DNA from: Acanthaster planci
Taxonomy: Eukaryota > Echinodermata > Asteroidea > Valvatida > Acanthasteridae
Reading direction: 5' to 3'
Assembly (NCBI RefSeq): GCF_001949145.1
Contig: NW_019091380.1
Coordinates: 249,084 to 311,083 of the forward strand
DNA: 62,000 bases
Part shown: positions 47,079 through 58,700 of the stretch, piece by piece
How positions within the stretch are numbered: the first letter of the stretch is position 1
How the letters are laid out: every line of letters begins with the position of its first letter
Notes under the pieces: model-generated
The model's database searches: none
The model's input: only the letters and a program-made list of their open reading frames with translations
Told to the model about the DNA's origin: nothing
Translations under genes and position numbers: made by a program

Positions 47079-50000
47079 ACCTAGATTCTTCTATCACAAC
47101 AACTGAGCAAATGTTTGTCTTTGGAACAGATGTTCGCAATACATGCGTAACCAGCAGCTCTCCGCAAACCTCAAGCTCTCCACGTACTGTAAATCACGTG
47201 AAGGATGACAACTGAAAAAAAGTGGGCTGACTCCCTCCCCACTGACTCATTCCCCCTCCAAGTAAAGTTCTACATGTAAGTGACAGAGTCCGCAGACGAG
47301 GCAATTAGAGCGTTCCTGTGTTTTTGTCGGAGTCAGGAAACATGGCATTTAAGTACTTCATGAGCAAGAATTCAGGTAGTGCATGCATATGCAGTTGGAC
47401 AGTGTCGGTAACTTTCAACGGGCACCTTCACCAAGGGCCATCTATCCATGTACACTAGTGCACAGGTATTTGTTTAAATCTTAAAATGAGTGTGCACAAT
47501 GTACATGTACATTTTATGTATCAAAGTTCAGAGTTTTTAATGGCCTGACGCATGGGGGCTGATCAGCTTGGCTTGGGATCTGGACTGACAATTGGGGATC
47601 ATGGTACTGTGGACTGGTTTCCACCTCAGCCGGAGAAGAACTAGCCTGGATCAAGCAGCTTGCCTGATGCTGATTCAAGGTAATTCTGCTTACCTCCGTG
47701 CACACTTCTCATGCACCCATCTAAGAAAATGTTAGGTACAGTAGATCTGTCAGGAGCAATGTACTGGTACCTACACAGTGAGCTATGGATCCTCAAACCC
47801 TATATGTTCTGGCACAGGTTGTCCAGGTACATGTAGATCTGAAAAAGTGTGCACCTGCACTTTTTTTTTTCAAGGAAGCCAAGACACCGTAAATACTGGT
47901 ACTATACTGACCCTAATTTTAAAGCTACACGTACTTATTCAGGTCCATGTACCTGTGCAGGCCATACTCATAAGGTTTACATTAACTCCCACTTCATACG
48001 GTATTATTCTGAAGACATGATTCTGGGTACAACTAAAATGATGGGGTTGGTTGCCCGCCAACAGAACGAGTGATAAACCTAATTGTTCTAGGAAGAGGAT
48101 TTGGGGCTAGGTTCTCGGGCCAAGGGCTCACTTTAAGTCTACTCTTAGGACCCAGATATCGTGACATCTCTAACTGTCAAACTTGGTAGAAAGGTCACAT
48201 TTTCTGACAATATCAGGCACAACTGTAGATTATTCCACCACTCAAGTATCCCAACTTGTAGCTGGTTACAGAGCCAGGGTTGACTGCCTACCCCCAGTAA
48301 ATATGCTGTTCTCTGCCCTGTGACTTTGTATATCTGCATAGCCAGCTACAAAGTCATCTGTTTAGACATAGAAATAGAACATTTTCAACAGGGTTGTTTG
48401 TTTGGACTCAGAATTATTTTCCCCCAACAACTCGTCCTCCTCGTAAATTCCTTCATTCCCCAAAGTGCCTGATTCCGACGTGTACTGTCTGTAGCTGTGA
48501 AGTATAAACCCTTTGGCTGTGTGACACCTGCAGAATACATGTACTCCATTCCATCTCGTAGCAAGTTATCCTAAGCGGTATTATGTAAAATTCTCCCAAC
48601 ATCCTCCCCAAAACGACTCTCTTCAATCCGTCTGCAAACTGCAAGGAATGTAACACTGTGAGCATGGTGCCTCAATAATTACGCCATGGCAAGCTGTTTA
48701 TTACATGTATGTTCAATCTTGCACAAATTTGTGCAAATTTATTGCAAGCCTACGTTTTTTTGCCTTTGTGAATGGATTTCATTCTAAGGCAATTCTGGGT
48801 GGAGTTGGCCTATAATTAATTTGCACAACACTGCACTGAACACATTTTATGCACGAAGGCCCTACGCACCTGTTATTCCTGTACAAAAATGAAGGAGGGG
48901 TCTTTATGTGGAAAAAGGGTTCCGGGTGCAAGAGGTTGGGCTAGGGAGGTTTCTTTATACCGGTAGTCTGGGGCGACTCGGCATTAGTCATTGCATGCAG
49001 TGTGATTAGGGAGACCAGGTTGGACGTTGTCTTTATTTACACTACGACTGAGCCGCAATACAATGTAGACGACGTCCACTGGGCTGGGGGATATCGGAGC
49101 ATATCTCGCACAGCACAGGGGCCTACGGCCTACATATGTCATGATGTAGGCTATGTAGGCCTAGGCCTACGTGATCATATGTACATCGTTCAACAACTTA
49201 GGCCTACCTTGAAAACGCTTGAAACCTGGCATACTGACGCGATTTTCCAGCTTCCTGCTCTTCACAGGCCTTCGATTCCGTCACATACCTAACCTTCAAG
49301 CAAAATTACAGCCGATTAAGTTCTCAATTCTTTTGTGGAGATAAAAATATTTTATTGGACCGGTAAAATTTCAGTGACAATCCGCCATCTTAGATTCTAA
49401 AGCTGCGTTAATGTTTTTCTCGTGATGAATGACATGACGTCATTTTTATCGGGCGAATTGGATTGATCCAATGTTTCTGGGGGTCGGGGTTGGGCGGTGA
49501 GGCGATAAAGAAAGTTTTTTAGTAATTCCTCATATTCTTCTGTGACTGAATCAACATGAAAGAACGAACGATTTAAAATATGAAACTAAAAACGAAAAAG
49601 CCTTACTTTCGGGGCTCTAATGCCTTTAAATTTGTATACAATATGTACATGTAACACTCGTAGCACTCCGGTTGCACTTAGTGAAGACCCAAACGCCATC
49701 CGACTATACAAATGAAGTAACTTTCCTCACGGGATGAGAGACGAGAAAAACCCCAACAAAAAAAACGCTGCATTTAAAACAATGAAAATAGGAGTGACTG
49801 AAAGGATAATAACTTAATTTCGATAAGCCAAATATTTCGAGTATGAGACATAGCAGGGCCAGACAAACACCAGGATGGAGCAAAAACTTTAACAAAAATT
49901 TGGCTCCGGAATCCAAGCTGAAACGCACGAGTCGAAACCCATCGAAAATACCGACGTTGTTAGCCCCCTCCCCCAACTGGTATAGGAAACGATATGACCA

Positions 50001-50380
50001 TAACATTCAGAGTACATTTAACGATCTAGACAATATACTGTAAATACTGTAAACGTCAAGTTTACTACAAGGAAAATTTAAGGTCCCAAGACTTTGTTTT
50101 CCATCAATACTACAGGGTGCGCATTATAGCAAGGACCTTGTGATGTTTCACTGTAAAAAATGATTCTTTTTTTTTCGTATGTTGAGCTCAGCTCCATTCA
50201 TTTGTTGACATTCAGCATCCTTATTTATAATTTTAAAAATAAAGGCATCCTGTAAAAGGGTTTCACTTGATGGGGTCTTTGTCATGTCTAAAACTGGGAT
50301 AAATTTCATTATTTATGGACTAGAACACTTGACACACATGAAACCAAAAAGCATCCGCATAAATGTACTCTCAATAAAAA
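47079..50380. other. ATP8A 5' flank and intergenic space to cyclin A
   Basis: No coding frame recognised. It includes palindrome-rich sequence at 49,120 to 49,210 and the YY1-like site. Confidence 0.5.
49382..49391 (-). promoter_or_regulatory. YY1-like motif marking a possible ATP8A start site
   Basis: The minus strand reads AAGATGGCGG, the form of YY1 site usually found within the first tens of bases of a transcript. The neighbourhood (49,000 to 49,500) is more GC-rich than its surroundings and holds a cluster of TAGGCCTA palindromes. No ATP8A 5' UTR exon can be placed by sequence alone. Confidence 0.3.
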
Positions 50381-50384
50381 CATG

Positions 50385-51879
50385 TTTATTCATATACCAT
50401 TTATCCGTCGATTTAACAGGAAACACCCTATGTTAAATTGCTCTGAGAACCCCCCAGTGACAGAAATATCTTGTTTGCTCGATGATTGGTATGCACATAT
50501 TAGAAACAATTTGAAATTATCTGCTAAAATAAAACCTTTAAAATGTGTGCCATTTGTTCAATGTATAATTTTCATATAAAAGAAAATACAAAGAAAAGTT
50601 CAGGTGAATATTGGATCAGTTAGCCACGCTTTCTGTACAAAACTTAATTAAAAATACCAGACACATTCACAATACATGTACAAGGAAACATTTTTGCAGG
50701 GACATGTACATGTACACAGCAAGATACAATAAAAAAAAACCTTCTTGAAAGTAGTTATGAGTTTTTCACTTTCTTTTGTTTTGTGAAATGAGTGATATTC
50801 TAATGGCATTTTACCTCATCAATGAATACAAATCATACAAGTGCTCATTTCAATCATTAAAAATCTTTTGAAGTTGTTGAAGCTTAAACTTCCACACAAT
50901 TTTGTTACACGAGTTCTTATAAAACATGGTTGCTCTATGTTTACTTTTAAAACTTCCCTGTTAATAAAAAGCTCGTTAAAAAATTCTAATCAGTGCTAGG
51001 AATTGGCATAATTTCGTCCCAGGAAACAAAGCATGATGGGATGGCTGCTACATTTAGACTGTTCACAGTGGGCAGTGTTTATTGTAATCACAGCTGATCT
51101 TTGCTGGTGACTTTACAAAGTGCTTTACAAAAAAACCTTCACAAAATCTCAGCTGTAATCACGGAAAAACCCAAGCAATCAACCAATTGCACTTGGTGAG
51201 AATTAATTCATCAAAACTTCATCAAATGGTTAAAAAGAAATCTGGGGGGTACATAAAACAGCTAGGTTCTGTACAACGTTTTTAAAATAGCGTCACCCTG
51301 AGTGTTTCAGATAAGATCTGGTGGCCCTGACACAAGCACGACTGACTCTTTAAAATTAAACTTGCCACGCCCTTGGGAGCTGGCAATCAGCTTTGTCCAC
51401 TCAAGCGGGGCATTCCCATGGCATGGCCGCTAAAAATGGATACAATTTCTGGCTACTCTGATTGGCCGACGCTCCTAGTCAGTTTATTGGCTCTGCTAGC
51501 ATTACCCCTGCCTCTTGGCATCTGCCATACTCCTCATAACCACGAGGGCAGTGCGGACGGTGGCACAATCATGGAAACACTATTATACCTGAGAAGAAAC
51601 AAGTTTGTGGAGCAAAGTTGTAAGAATATTGAGCAAACACAAGCAGTTTTTTTTTATGTAGGTCAATTTTTCATTTGTTCAAGATGGCATTCACAGGCTA
51701 GGAACATGTATGCTTTTTAGCAAGACCGAACGAATAGCAATGAAATATTGCCCTTTTCATTTCCATTTATCCAAATGGTTGTAATATAGTAATGAATGCA
51801 ATACAGCCTTCATATCTACACCTATGACAGTATATCACTTTACAGGGCCAAATCAGCATGCCCACAGATGGGTATAGGT
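50385..51879 (-). other. Probable 3' UTR (and possible last intron) of cyclin A
   Basis: Sequence between the stop at 51880 and an AATAAA on the minus strand at 50385..50390. No other gene seen. Confidence 0.4.
51387..51429 (-). CDS. CCNA: Candidate extra last exon of cyclin A
   Basis: If AG/GTAAAC at 51884 is used, an acceptor CATTTTTAG before 51429 continues in frame for 13 codons (GHAMGMPRLSGQS) to TGA at 51387. The position matches the last vertebrate exon, but the peptide resembles the usual KYHGVSLL ending only weakly. Confidence 0.25.
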
Positions 51880-54800
51880 TTACCTTGGTGACTTGTATTT
51901 CTCCCTGGCGGCCTGCTGGTCTTGGCTGGGTGCATCGGTGAAGGTCTTCAGAAGATTGCGAACGCAGGGAGCAATGTCCTCCAACTTGTAGCCGGTGTAC
52001 TTCTCAAGAGTTGGCGTCTGCAAGCAGAGAGAGACGAAGCATTTATCTTTAAATGGACAAAACATTGTCACATGTTACTCCACTATTTTTTTTTCAAATC
52101 AAGTTCTAAATTTACGCTTCCAATTACATTTGATCAGTGAAGGTGTATTCCTGATGTAGGTACTGTCTAAAGAAAATGGGCTACAAAATGTGCTATGATA
52201 ATTTCATGCTTTTATTCCTTGGAATGGAACTTCTATTTTTGAGGCCATTTATTTTTTCAGACGAGGCACTCCATATGCGTTTTGCTATTTTGACTTGTCA
52301 AGTCACAGTACACATACCCAGGCCGTTCCACTGAGAGTGTAGTTGGCGAGGCAGACGGCAGCTGCAGCTATTGTTGATGGAACAAACTTGACATACTCAA
52401 AATCTTGCAGCGTCAGCTCGGCCAAATACTGTATATAAAAAAAAGGAAATGTTTTCGGTTTTTAATTTTGTTAATCTGCAAATTCCTTTTGCTCATTACA
52501 CTGTTGAGCCTTTGCTCTCTGAGACACTACATGAGAGACAAACTACCAATCTCTGCAAAGAATATCTATAATTCATTCTCCGTTAAGCAAATTGACACTT
52601 TCCAGCACACCCCATTTCAACTGTTTTATCAGTGCCAGCTATTAGATCTTTGGAGACCAATGTTCTAAGAGTTCCAAGGATTGTAAAAACATTTTGGCTG
52701 AAAACCTTCACACAGCTTCCAGAATCCTTCAAACGGCTGTAAATGAATGCGATAGATGTCCTTAGTTTAGGGGCACCAAGGCCCATGTAAAAGTAACTTG
52801 GCAAATACAATTTTGTGACTTTTTACCCGGGCGAGGTGTTCCATCCTGGAGTCTGCCTTGCATGCCTTGAGAAATCTTGGGAGGAAGGCATTGGCTGTTG
52901 GCACGGCGACGTCAAACGACAGTACTTTCAAGATGAGATGTTCCATGCGTAGCACCTGCTTGACGGTGTATGTGTCATCTGTGATGTAGACAAACTCGTT
53001 GACTTCAGGCGGGTAGATTTCTTCAAATTTGCTGTAAATAAAATCACAAGAAAAAAAATCCTTTATGCATGAATTCAACAAGAGTCAAGTTTGCACCATT
53101 TTGATGTTGTCAAAATGAAGTAATTGTCCAGCAAATTTCATCCGTTTCATTTACTAGTACAAAATTCTTAACGATGAGCTAGACCAGGAAAGGGCGTAAT
53201 TTTCCTAGCAACGTCAGAGCTCCGTTGGTGGGAACAGCACTTCACTTATTCAAAAATGACTGTGAATTCACGTTATGGCTGCGTAGCCATTCTTTCCAGC
53301 CAGTGAGAGGGTGCTTCTCAAAGTGGACTAGCCAACATTTTTCTAAGCAAAAGACAGAGTTTCATGCAGCTTCCATGAATCACAATGCCTAGTTGAAAAC
53401 ATTTGCACACCTAGCAACAGTTAGCCCTGAAGTGCCCAAGCAAAATTCATCAACAAGTAAATGATGACCTGTTTTTTGAACACACCTTTTCATGTCTGGC
53501 CAGTTCCTGCTAGTTAGACTGAATGACTGAACACTCAAGTTTTCTGACAAAGTTCTGGTCAACCAATCTGCTAGAGAAGGAGTTTCTTTATTGCTATACT
53601 TGCCAGGATTGTAAAGTTGCCAGTAACCTGACATTATGGCTAGAGTTCTGCCAAGACATTAGGATTGATGGTGACCATTTTTCTCTATTCTTCCTGATTT
53701 ACTTTGTAGTATCTCACTTATGAATATTTAAATCAAAATAAATATCCAATGATAATCAATCAAATATTCAGCACAGGCCTCCCACTTGGTCTGAAAAGCC
53801 ACTTACGCCGCAAGGAACATGCTAGCAGTGCCCACTAACTGCAGTTTTGATCGAAGCACTTTCATCTGGGACAGAAACCTGTCGATGTAGGAGACGGCCA
53901 GGTACAGTGTCTCGTTGTGAAGTCTGTACTCCTCTCCAACCTCAATGAGCCAGTCAATCAGGATGCAGCGCATCCCCGGGCTGATGTCTGACTGCTTGCG
54001 CATGTAGCCTGGGTTGGGGACATGCCTCAGCTGCAGCGGGCGGGAGAAACAAAAATTGGAGGCTTTCAAGTGCTGAGATTCTACAAAGTGCATTTGTCAT
54101 TTTGAATGGTATTGAGTACCCAAGTGAATACGTCATGCACACAGTCATGTGTGAAAAAGGCACGAGTGCGAGAACACATGTGTACCATCATTCATTTGCA
54201 ACTATGCTTCCCGATTCAAAATTACGTCACATTTGCTGTTTTCCTTCATTTAAGATCAGTTATTGCAAGAAAGTAGGAATGGTATGAATCTGAGACTGGA
54301 AAACATTTTCAATTTTGTAGAAAAAAAGAAAGATTGAACCTGATACAGACTTTGTAACCAAGGAAGTGGCATCGGGATTGAGGATACAACATTCTTTCAT
54401 GGGACTTGCAGTTTAAATGTAAAATTATGTGACTTATTTCTCAACAAAGGGAAGGTGTAGCTATTGAGCATGACCCACCTGGGAACAGAATTGTGTGGGG
54501 GGGGGATGGAAAAACTCCTTGCAGCACATGCATTCAAGTATTTCCCTCAGTGACTGGGATAAGTCTGTTAAACTAGAGTAATCCTAATGTTATGCTAATG
54601 AGGATTTCATGTTGGCAGCTGGTCTTGTAGGCAACCCAGTGCTGCCAGGTATGGACAATGGACACAAGTAGTAACCTTTATTTATGCGCTCAGCCCCAAA
54701 ATCATTGAGGTCATGCTCACATGGATGTTATTTATCTGAAAGAACTTTACGTAAAAAAGGGGTACCTGATCCCAGGCTTGCTGGACAGCATACAACAGCA

Positions 54801-56284
54801 TAAGTGCTGGTAACGAAAATTAAATAATGTTCCATATCCTGCCATTGCTTATCTTCCTCTGTTATGTTTTGGAAACTACAAAAACATATAAATCTGATGA
54901 AGAAACACTCCTTTAGGAGAGAAAAAATATTTAAAATTATGTTTGAAAAATATACATTTTCTGTCATCATGGCTCATGGACTCTGTGCGCGAGGTCTTAC
55001 ATGCAGGTGACAGATATAAAACTCTTTCACTGTTATCAACTGACTGAAAGCAGATTTGATGTCAAGTGCTGGTTTTAGACCAACTGAATTACTGCCCACA
55101 TAAAGTACCTCTGCTTCTCGGAGATATTCGTAGATGTCTTCTGCGTACTCCGGAACTCCAAACACGCCGTCCAAGTTGTCAATTTCCTCTACTGTTGCTG
55201 GTGTTCTATTTTCCTCGTTAAGTGATGTGTCGAGGACCATGGGAGATGCTACGGATTGGCCAAAAAGTCACAAAAAATTTGAAATGTAATAAAACATACA
55301 TAACCAAAATTAGGCTAGGCCTATGTAAATGTGATAACACAAACACCTGGTCAACTTGTGCTGGGATCGGAAATTTTGTAAGATGAATCGCAGACTTCAT
55401 CACATTTCCTTTTTTTATCGTTCATCATCCGCCGCGTTCCTTTGTAGGAATGCGGCAGAGGACAAACCACGCAGTTCTGGGGGTAACCATTCCCCCTACC
55501 ACCATGATCACCAAGCTATTCCTTCTGCCCACAACTGGCATGACTGGGCCTAGGCCTATATTAATTCTTTCAGTAATTCTTCAAATTGGTGTAGCCTTTT
55601 TAAACAGTAAAATCTTTCCAACAAACATGACAAATTGTGAATGTTGGGAGGCTAGACCCCCTGTGTATTTATGCCTACCACTTTCATCTAGACTGAAAAC
55701 AGTTCTAAGGGGTGGTCTTTCTACAGCTGGCAATGAAGTGACAATGGGATCTAAGGGTAGTTCGACCGGCTGTTGTTCCTTGTGGACTCGCGTCTGGGAC
55801 GGGGCAGACTCTGAGTCGACGTGGATGGCGAAGCTGGGCTGAGCCACGCTGGGCAGTAGCGCCAAGGCACAAGATCCCCCCGTTGACTTTCCCGCCTGTG
55901 GCCCGGCAAAGGCGTTCTCGTCCTGGAAACCGTAGGAGCCATCGACGACAGACTGCAATGAGAACAAAAAATTCAGTTGAAGACTGAATGGCACAGTTTG
56001 TCATACAAAACTACCAATTGAAAATAGTCTTGACTGATGAAAACTTTCGAGGACATGAATGACATGACTTAACCTGGCCCCACCTGTTTGGCAGCGCGGG
56101 ATGGCTGCTTTCTCGTAACGTTTATCACGTTGGTGCTCAGCGTTCCAAGGGCGGCTCTTTTGCAAGCTTGAGGTCCATTTCCACGTCCAGGATCTTCTCT
56201 TTTCGTCTTCCTTGTCTGAGGGCCAACGTTCTGTGAATTTTCCAGGTCATAACTCAGGGTATTGTTACTGAAGGCGAAAGACAT
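51880..56284 (-). CDS. CCNA: Cyclin A
   Basis: Exons 5' to 3': 56084-56284, 55679-55952, 55109-55248, 53807-54030, 52827-53031, 52318-52428, 51880-52017; 1,293 bases, 430 residues plus stop (human cyclin A2 has 432). All phases agree. ATG at 56284 is the first ATG in the open frame. Domains: destruction box [10 protein letters not shown] at residues 43-52, PSFAIHVD segment, [15 protein letters not shown] before the first cyclin fold, the substrate patch MRCIL (usually MRAIL), FEEIYPPEV and ITDDTYT, then the second fold from [15 protein letters not shown]. Known role: binds CDK2 or CDK1, drives S phase and entry to mitosis, is nuclear and is degraded by APC/C through the destruction box. The last residues are uncertain: AGG TAA at 51880 is also a good splice donor, and vertebrate genes have one more short exon here. 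Confidence 0.95.
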
Positions 56285-56401
56285 GATGATGTTCACTTTG
56301 ACTTTGTTTCCGAGGTTCACACTGCTGATTAAAACTCACAACCACGTCTTTCTTCTGTCGTTGCACGACGGGTACTAATAGGCCTAACTGCTGAACGTTC
56401 C

Positions 56402-56439
56402 ACCAATTTCAAGCTGCCTCTAAAGCATGGTCGACGTCA
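56402..56439 (-). promoter_or_regulatory. Cyclin A promoter elements (CRE-like, CHR-like, CCAAT)
   Basis: Within 160 bases upstream of the start codon the minus strand has TGACGTCG (56432..56439, one base from a CRE), CTTGAA (56408..56413, a CHR form) and an inverted CCAAT (56403..56407). Another CCAAT is at 56644. CRE, NF-Y and CDE/CHR sites control vertebrate CCNA2 in the cell cycle. Short motifs, so chance matches are possible. Confidence 0.35.
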
Positions 56440-57076
56440 TTCGGCCACTGGTAATGAATTCGTGCCGTCTCATTAAAACAGAATGCAACATACAAAGCAT
56501 TTTGCATGAACAATTTGAGAGCATGAGCTCGATATAAAGAGAATCTTTTGTTGACTTTCTGTGGATCTTTGTATGCGCGTGGAATGGAACAGCTGAGGTA
56601 AACCATTCATTCGATTTGAGTTCCCCGCTGCCGCTGTTGCTGACCAATCATAGCTTGTATTGTTGTCACGTGCGTGGAACCTACCATTAAGGAATTGGGA
56701 GGGCGTGGCTTATACAAGCGCCGCAAATTCTTAATGGACAGGTGTTTTGGCAAAGATCCCACAAAATGATACAGTAATAATAAAAAATAAACATAGTTAT
56801 TGGTTCCGAAAAAAGCATGATACAACCACAGTAACAATTAAAATACAAAGTGCATATACAAGTTCTTGTCTCAGTATGCAGCAAGTGCGCCACCAGCGGC
56901 GTTTCCATTCGGGCGTGATAACGCGCCCTTTTCTTTTGTTTCCTTTTTTGCATTTTTATCAAAGTTAGTGACAATTAATGCAAGAGTGGAGATTAATTAC
57001 GATAAAGAAAGCATTCGGAAGAGAGAACTGGTTAATTGATTTTAGCTAAATCTGATTTAAACTGAATATGCTTGCC

Positions 57077-57102
57077 CTGAAGAAGGTACTCAGTTACCGA
57101 AA
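57077..57102 (+). other. Hammerhead-like core motif, isolated
   Basis: CTGAAGA, then a short stem (GGTA with TACC), then GAAA, the spacing of a hammerhead ribozyme core. A convincing stem III with a cleavage triplet and stem I are not visible. A weaker relative is at 40347..40377 (CTGACAA..GAAACGTC). Such motifs are found in Penelope-like elements; this is at most a decayed trace. Confidence 0.2.
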
Positions 57103-58700
57103 GTTCGGCGATCACGTTTCAGAGCACCGATTTTACCTTATTTTCTTATCAATATATAAACGAATTTAATTGTTCACGCACCCACCCTGTATTACTTCCT
57201 CCATGCTGAAGGTTACAGATCATGTTCATTTTTAAAATCTTTATTCACTGAAAAAAGTTTCAAACCCCTTTGATGTGAAGAAAAATCCTTTGTTTACTCT
57301 TTGTGGATCGATAACTCAGCACGATTGATCGTCTGTAACTTGCCAAAATAATAAGGTAAGTCATTGATATCTGAGTGTTTTCAATCCAACCATATTAAAA
57401 TGGCAATTCCAACACTGAAGTAGTTGAGCAAATGTTTATCACAATGGTCTGCTGTGGCCGATATGTGTACATTCTTAAGTAATAGCAGCCTCGTTTCTTT
57501 TATCACCCCTCTCTGTTTGGATGGAGATACTACCAATGCATTCTATCCCTTCTTCTATGGCAGTCGCAAGGCAATTTTTTCGGGGGGGGGGAGCATTAAT
57601 GAAATTTTCATGAATATTAGTGATTCCATCCCCTTCTCTTATCCCCTCCTCTTATTTTACAGTTTTTCCGGGGTTGGGGTCTCCCTTGAAGTTTCCTTCG
57701 ACACATCCACCCACCCTTTAGCCACAACCACTCCTACAATAGGGGAATGCAATTTCACACATTCAAGGTACTTGGTTTCTTCCGTCAATAAAACTTTCCC
57801 GATGGATCCCCACCAGACAGTTTCTTTATCCCGAGTGGAGCATCTATCATTAGAATAATTTAAGTACAGCAACAGCAGCAAGAACACAAATAACCACTAT
57901 TTCTCATCCTCTGTTCATTTTCTGTCTTCACCAAATGCTTGTATTTAACATTCGAATAAATAACGTCCCAAACTGCCAATCAGTCTAATAAAAATCTGAA
58001 CAATGTTTCATCTAAGGATATATCTCAATATTAACAAGTCAATAATAAAACACCACGTAGTAACAACGCCTCAGTTTCATTTGTACAGTAGGGAAGTGGA
58101 AATAAAGCTAACATTTACAAATAGTACTATCAGTGGAATAGAATATGTACAGGATATTATCCTACATGAGGTGTGTAAGCTGTGAATAACTTCAATAACT
58201 TTATGACTAGAGGCTTTTTCTCAATGTAAACTTTTGTCATGATGCTGCCATGTTTGTCTTGTTCCCTGTAGACGCATTGGCAAAACTAATACAACGTCAC
58301 ACATTGAATAAAGGGAACAGACTATTTTTCCATCCAGCCTCAGCTTGGTTACATTGCTTTAAATGGTAGAAAAGCAAGATGGCTGCCCCACGACAGAGGT
58401 CTACTAAGTGGAATAAATGGAAAAGGACTGGATCAGGTTCTATGGCAGGTTTCAATGTGTATAAGCTACATTTTTGCAGTCTTTTTAAGTTTTTCTTGCA
58501 CACTGGAATACCCTACATAAGAATTCCTCAGAAATGGCAGACAGGATGGACTTAATTGCATCGTACCTTACTGAATTGAACAGCCTAACAATGGCAAATT
58601 GATGTCCCCATACACATGGCATTTAATGTCAAGCACTACTCTGCAGCTTTGAAACTCCACAATGAGTAATAATGCTTGTTTGTCTGGCCAGCTACAAGAC

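Larger units (their letters stand above)
56285..58700. other. Upstream flank of cyclin A; no gene recognised
   Basis: It contains the promoter elements, a G-run (57579..57589), a CTGAAGA..GAAA motif at 57077..57102 and a 144-codon plus-strand frame (57424..57858) that starts at TTG and has no recognisable domain. Confidence 0.5.

Noticed and set aside
57424-57858. A 144-codon open frame on the plus strand upstream of cyclin A
   Set aside because: It starts at TTG, spans a poly-G run and gives a protein of no recognisable type; there is no sign of an exon.
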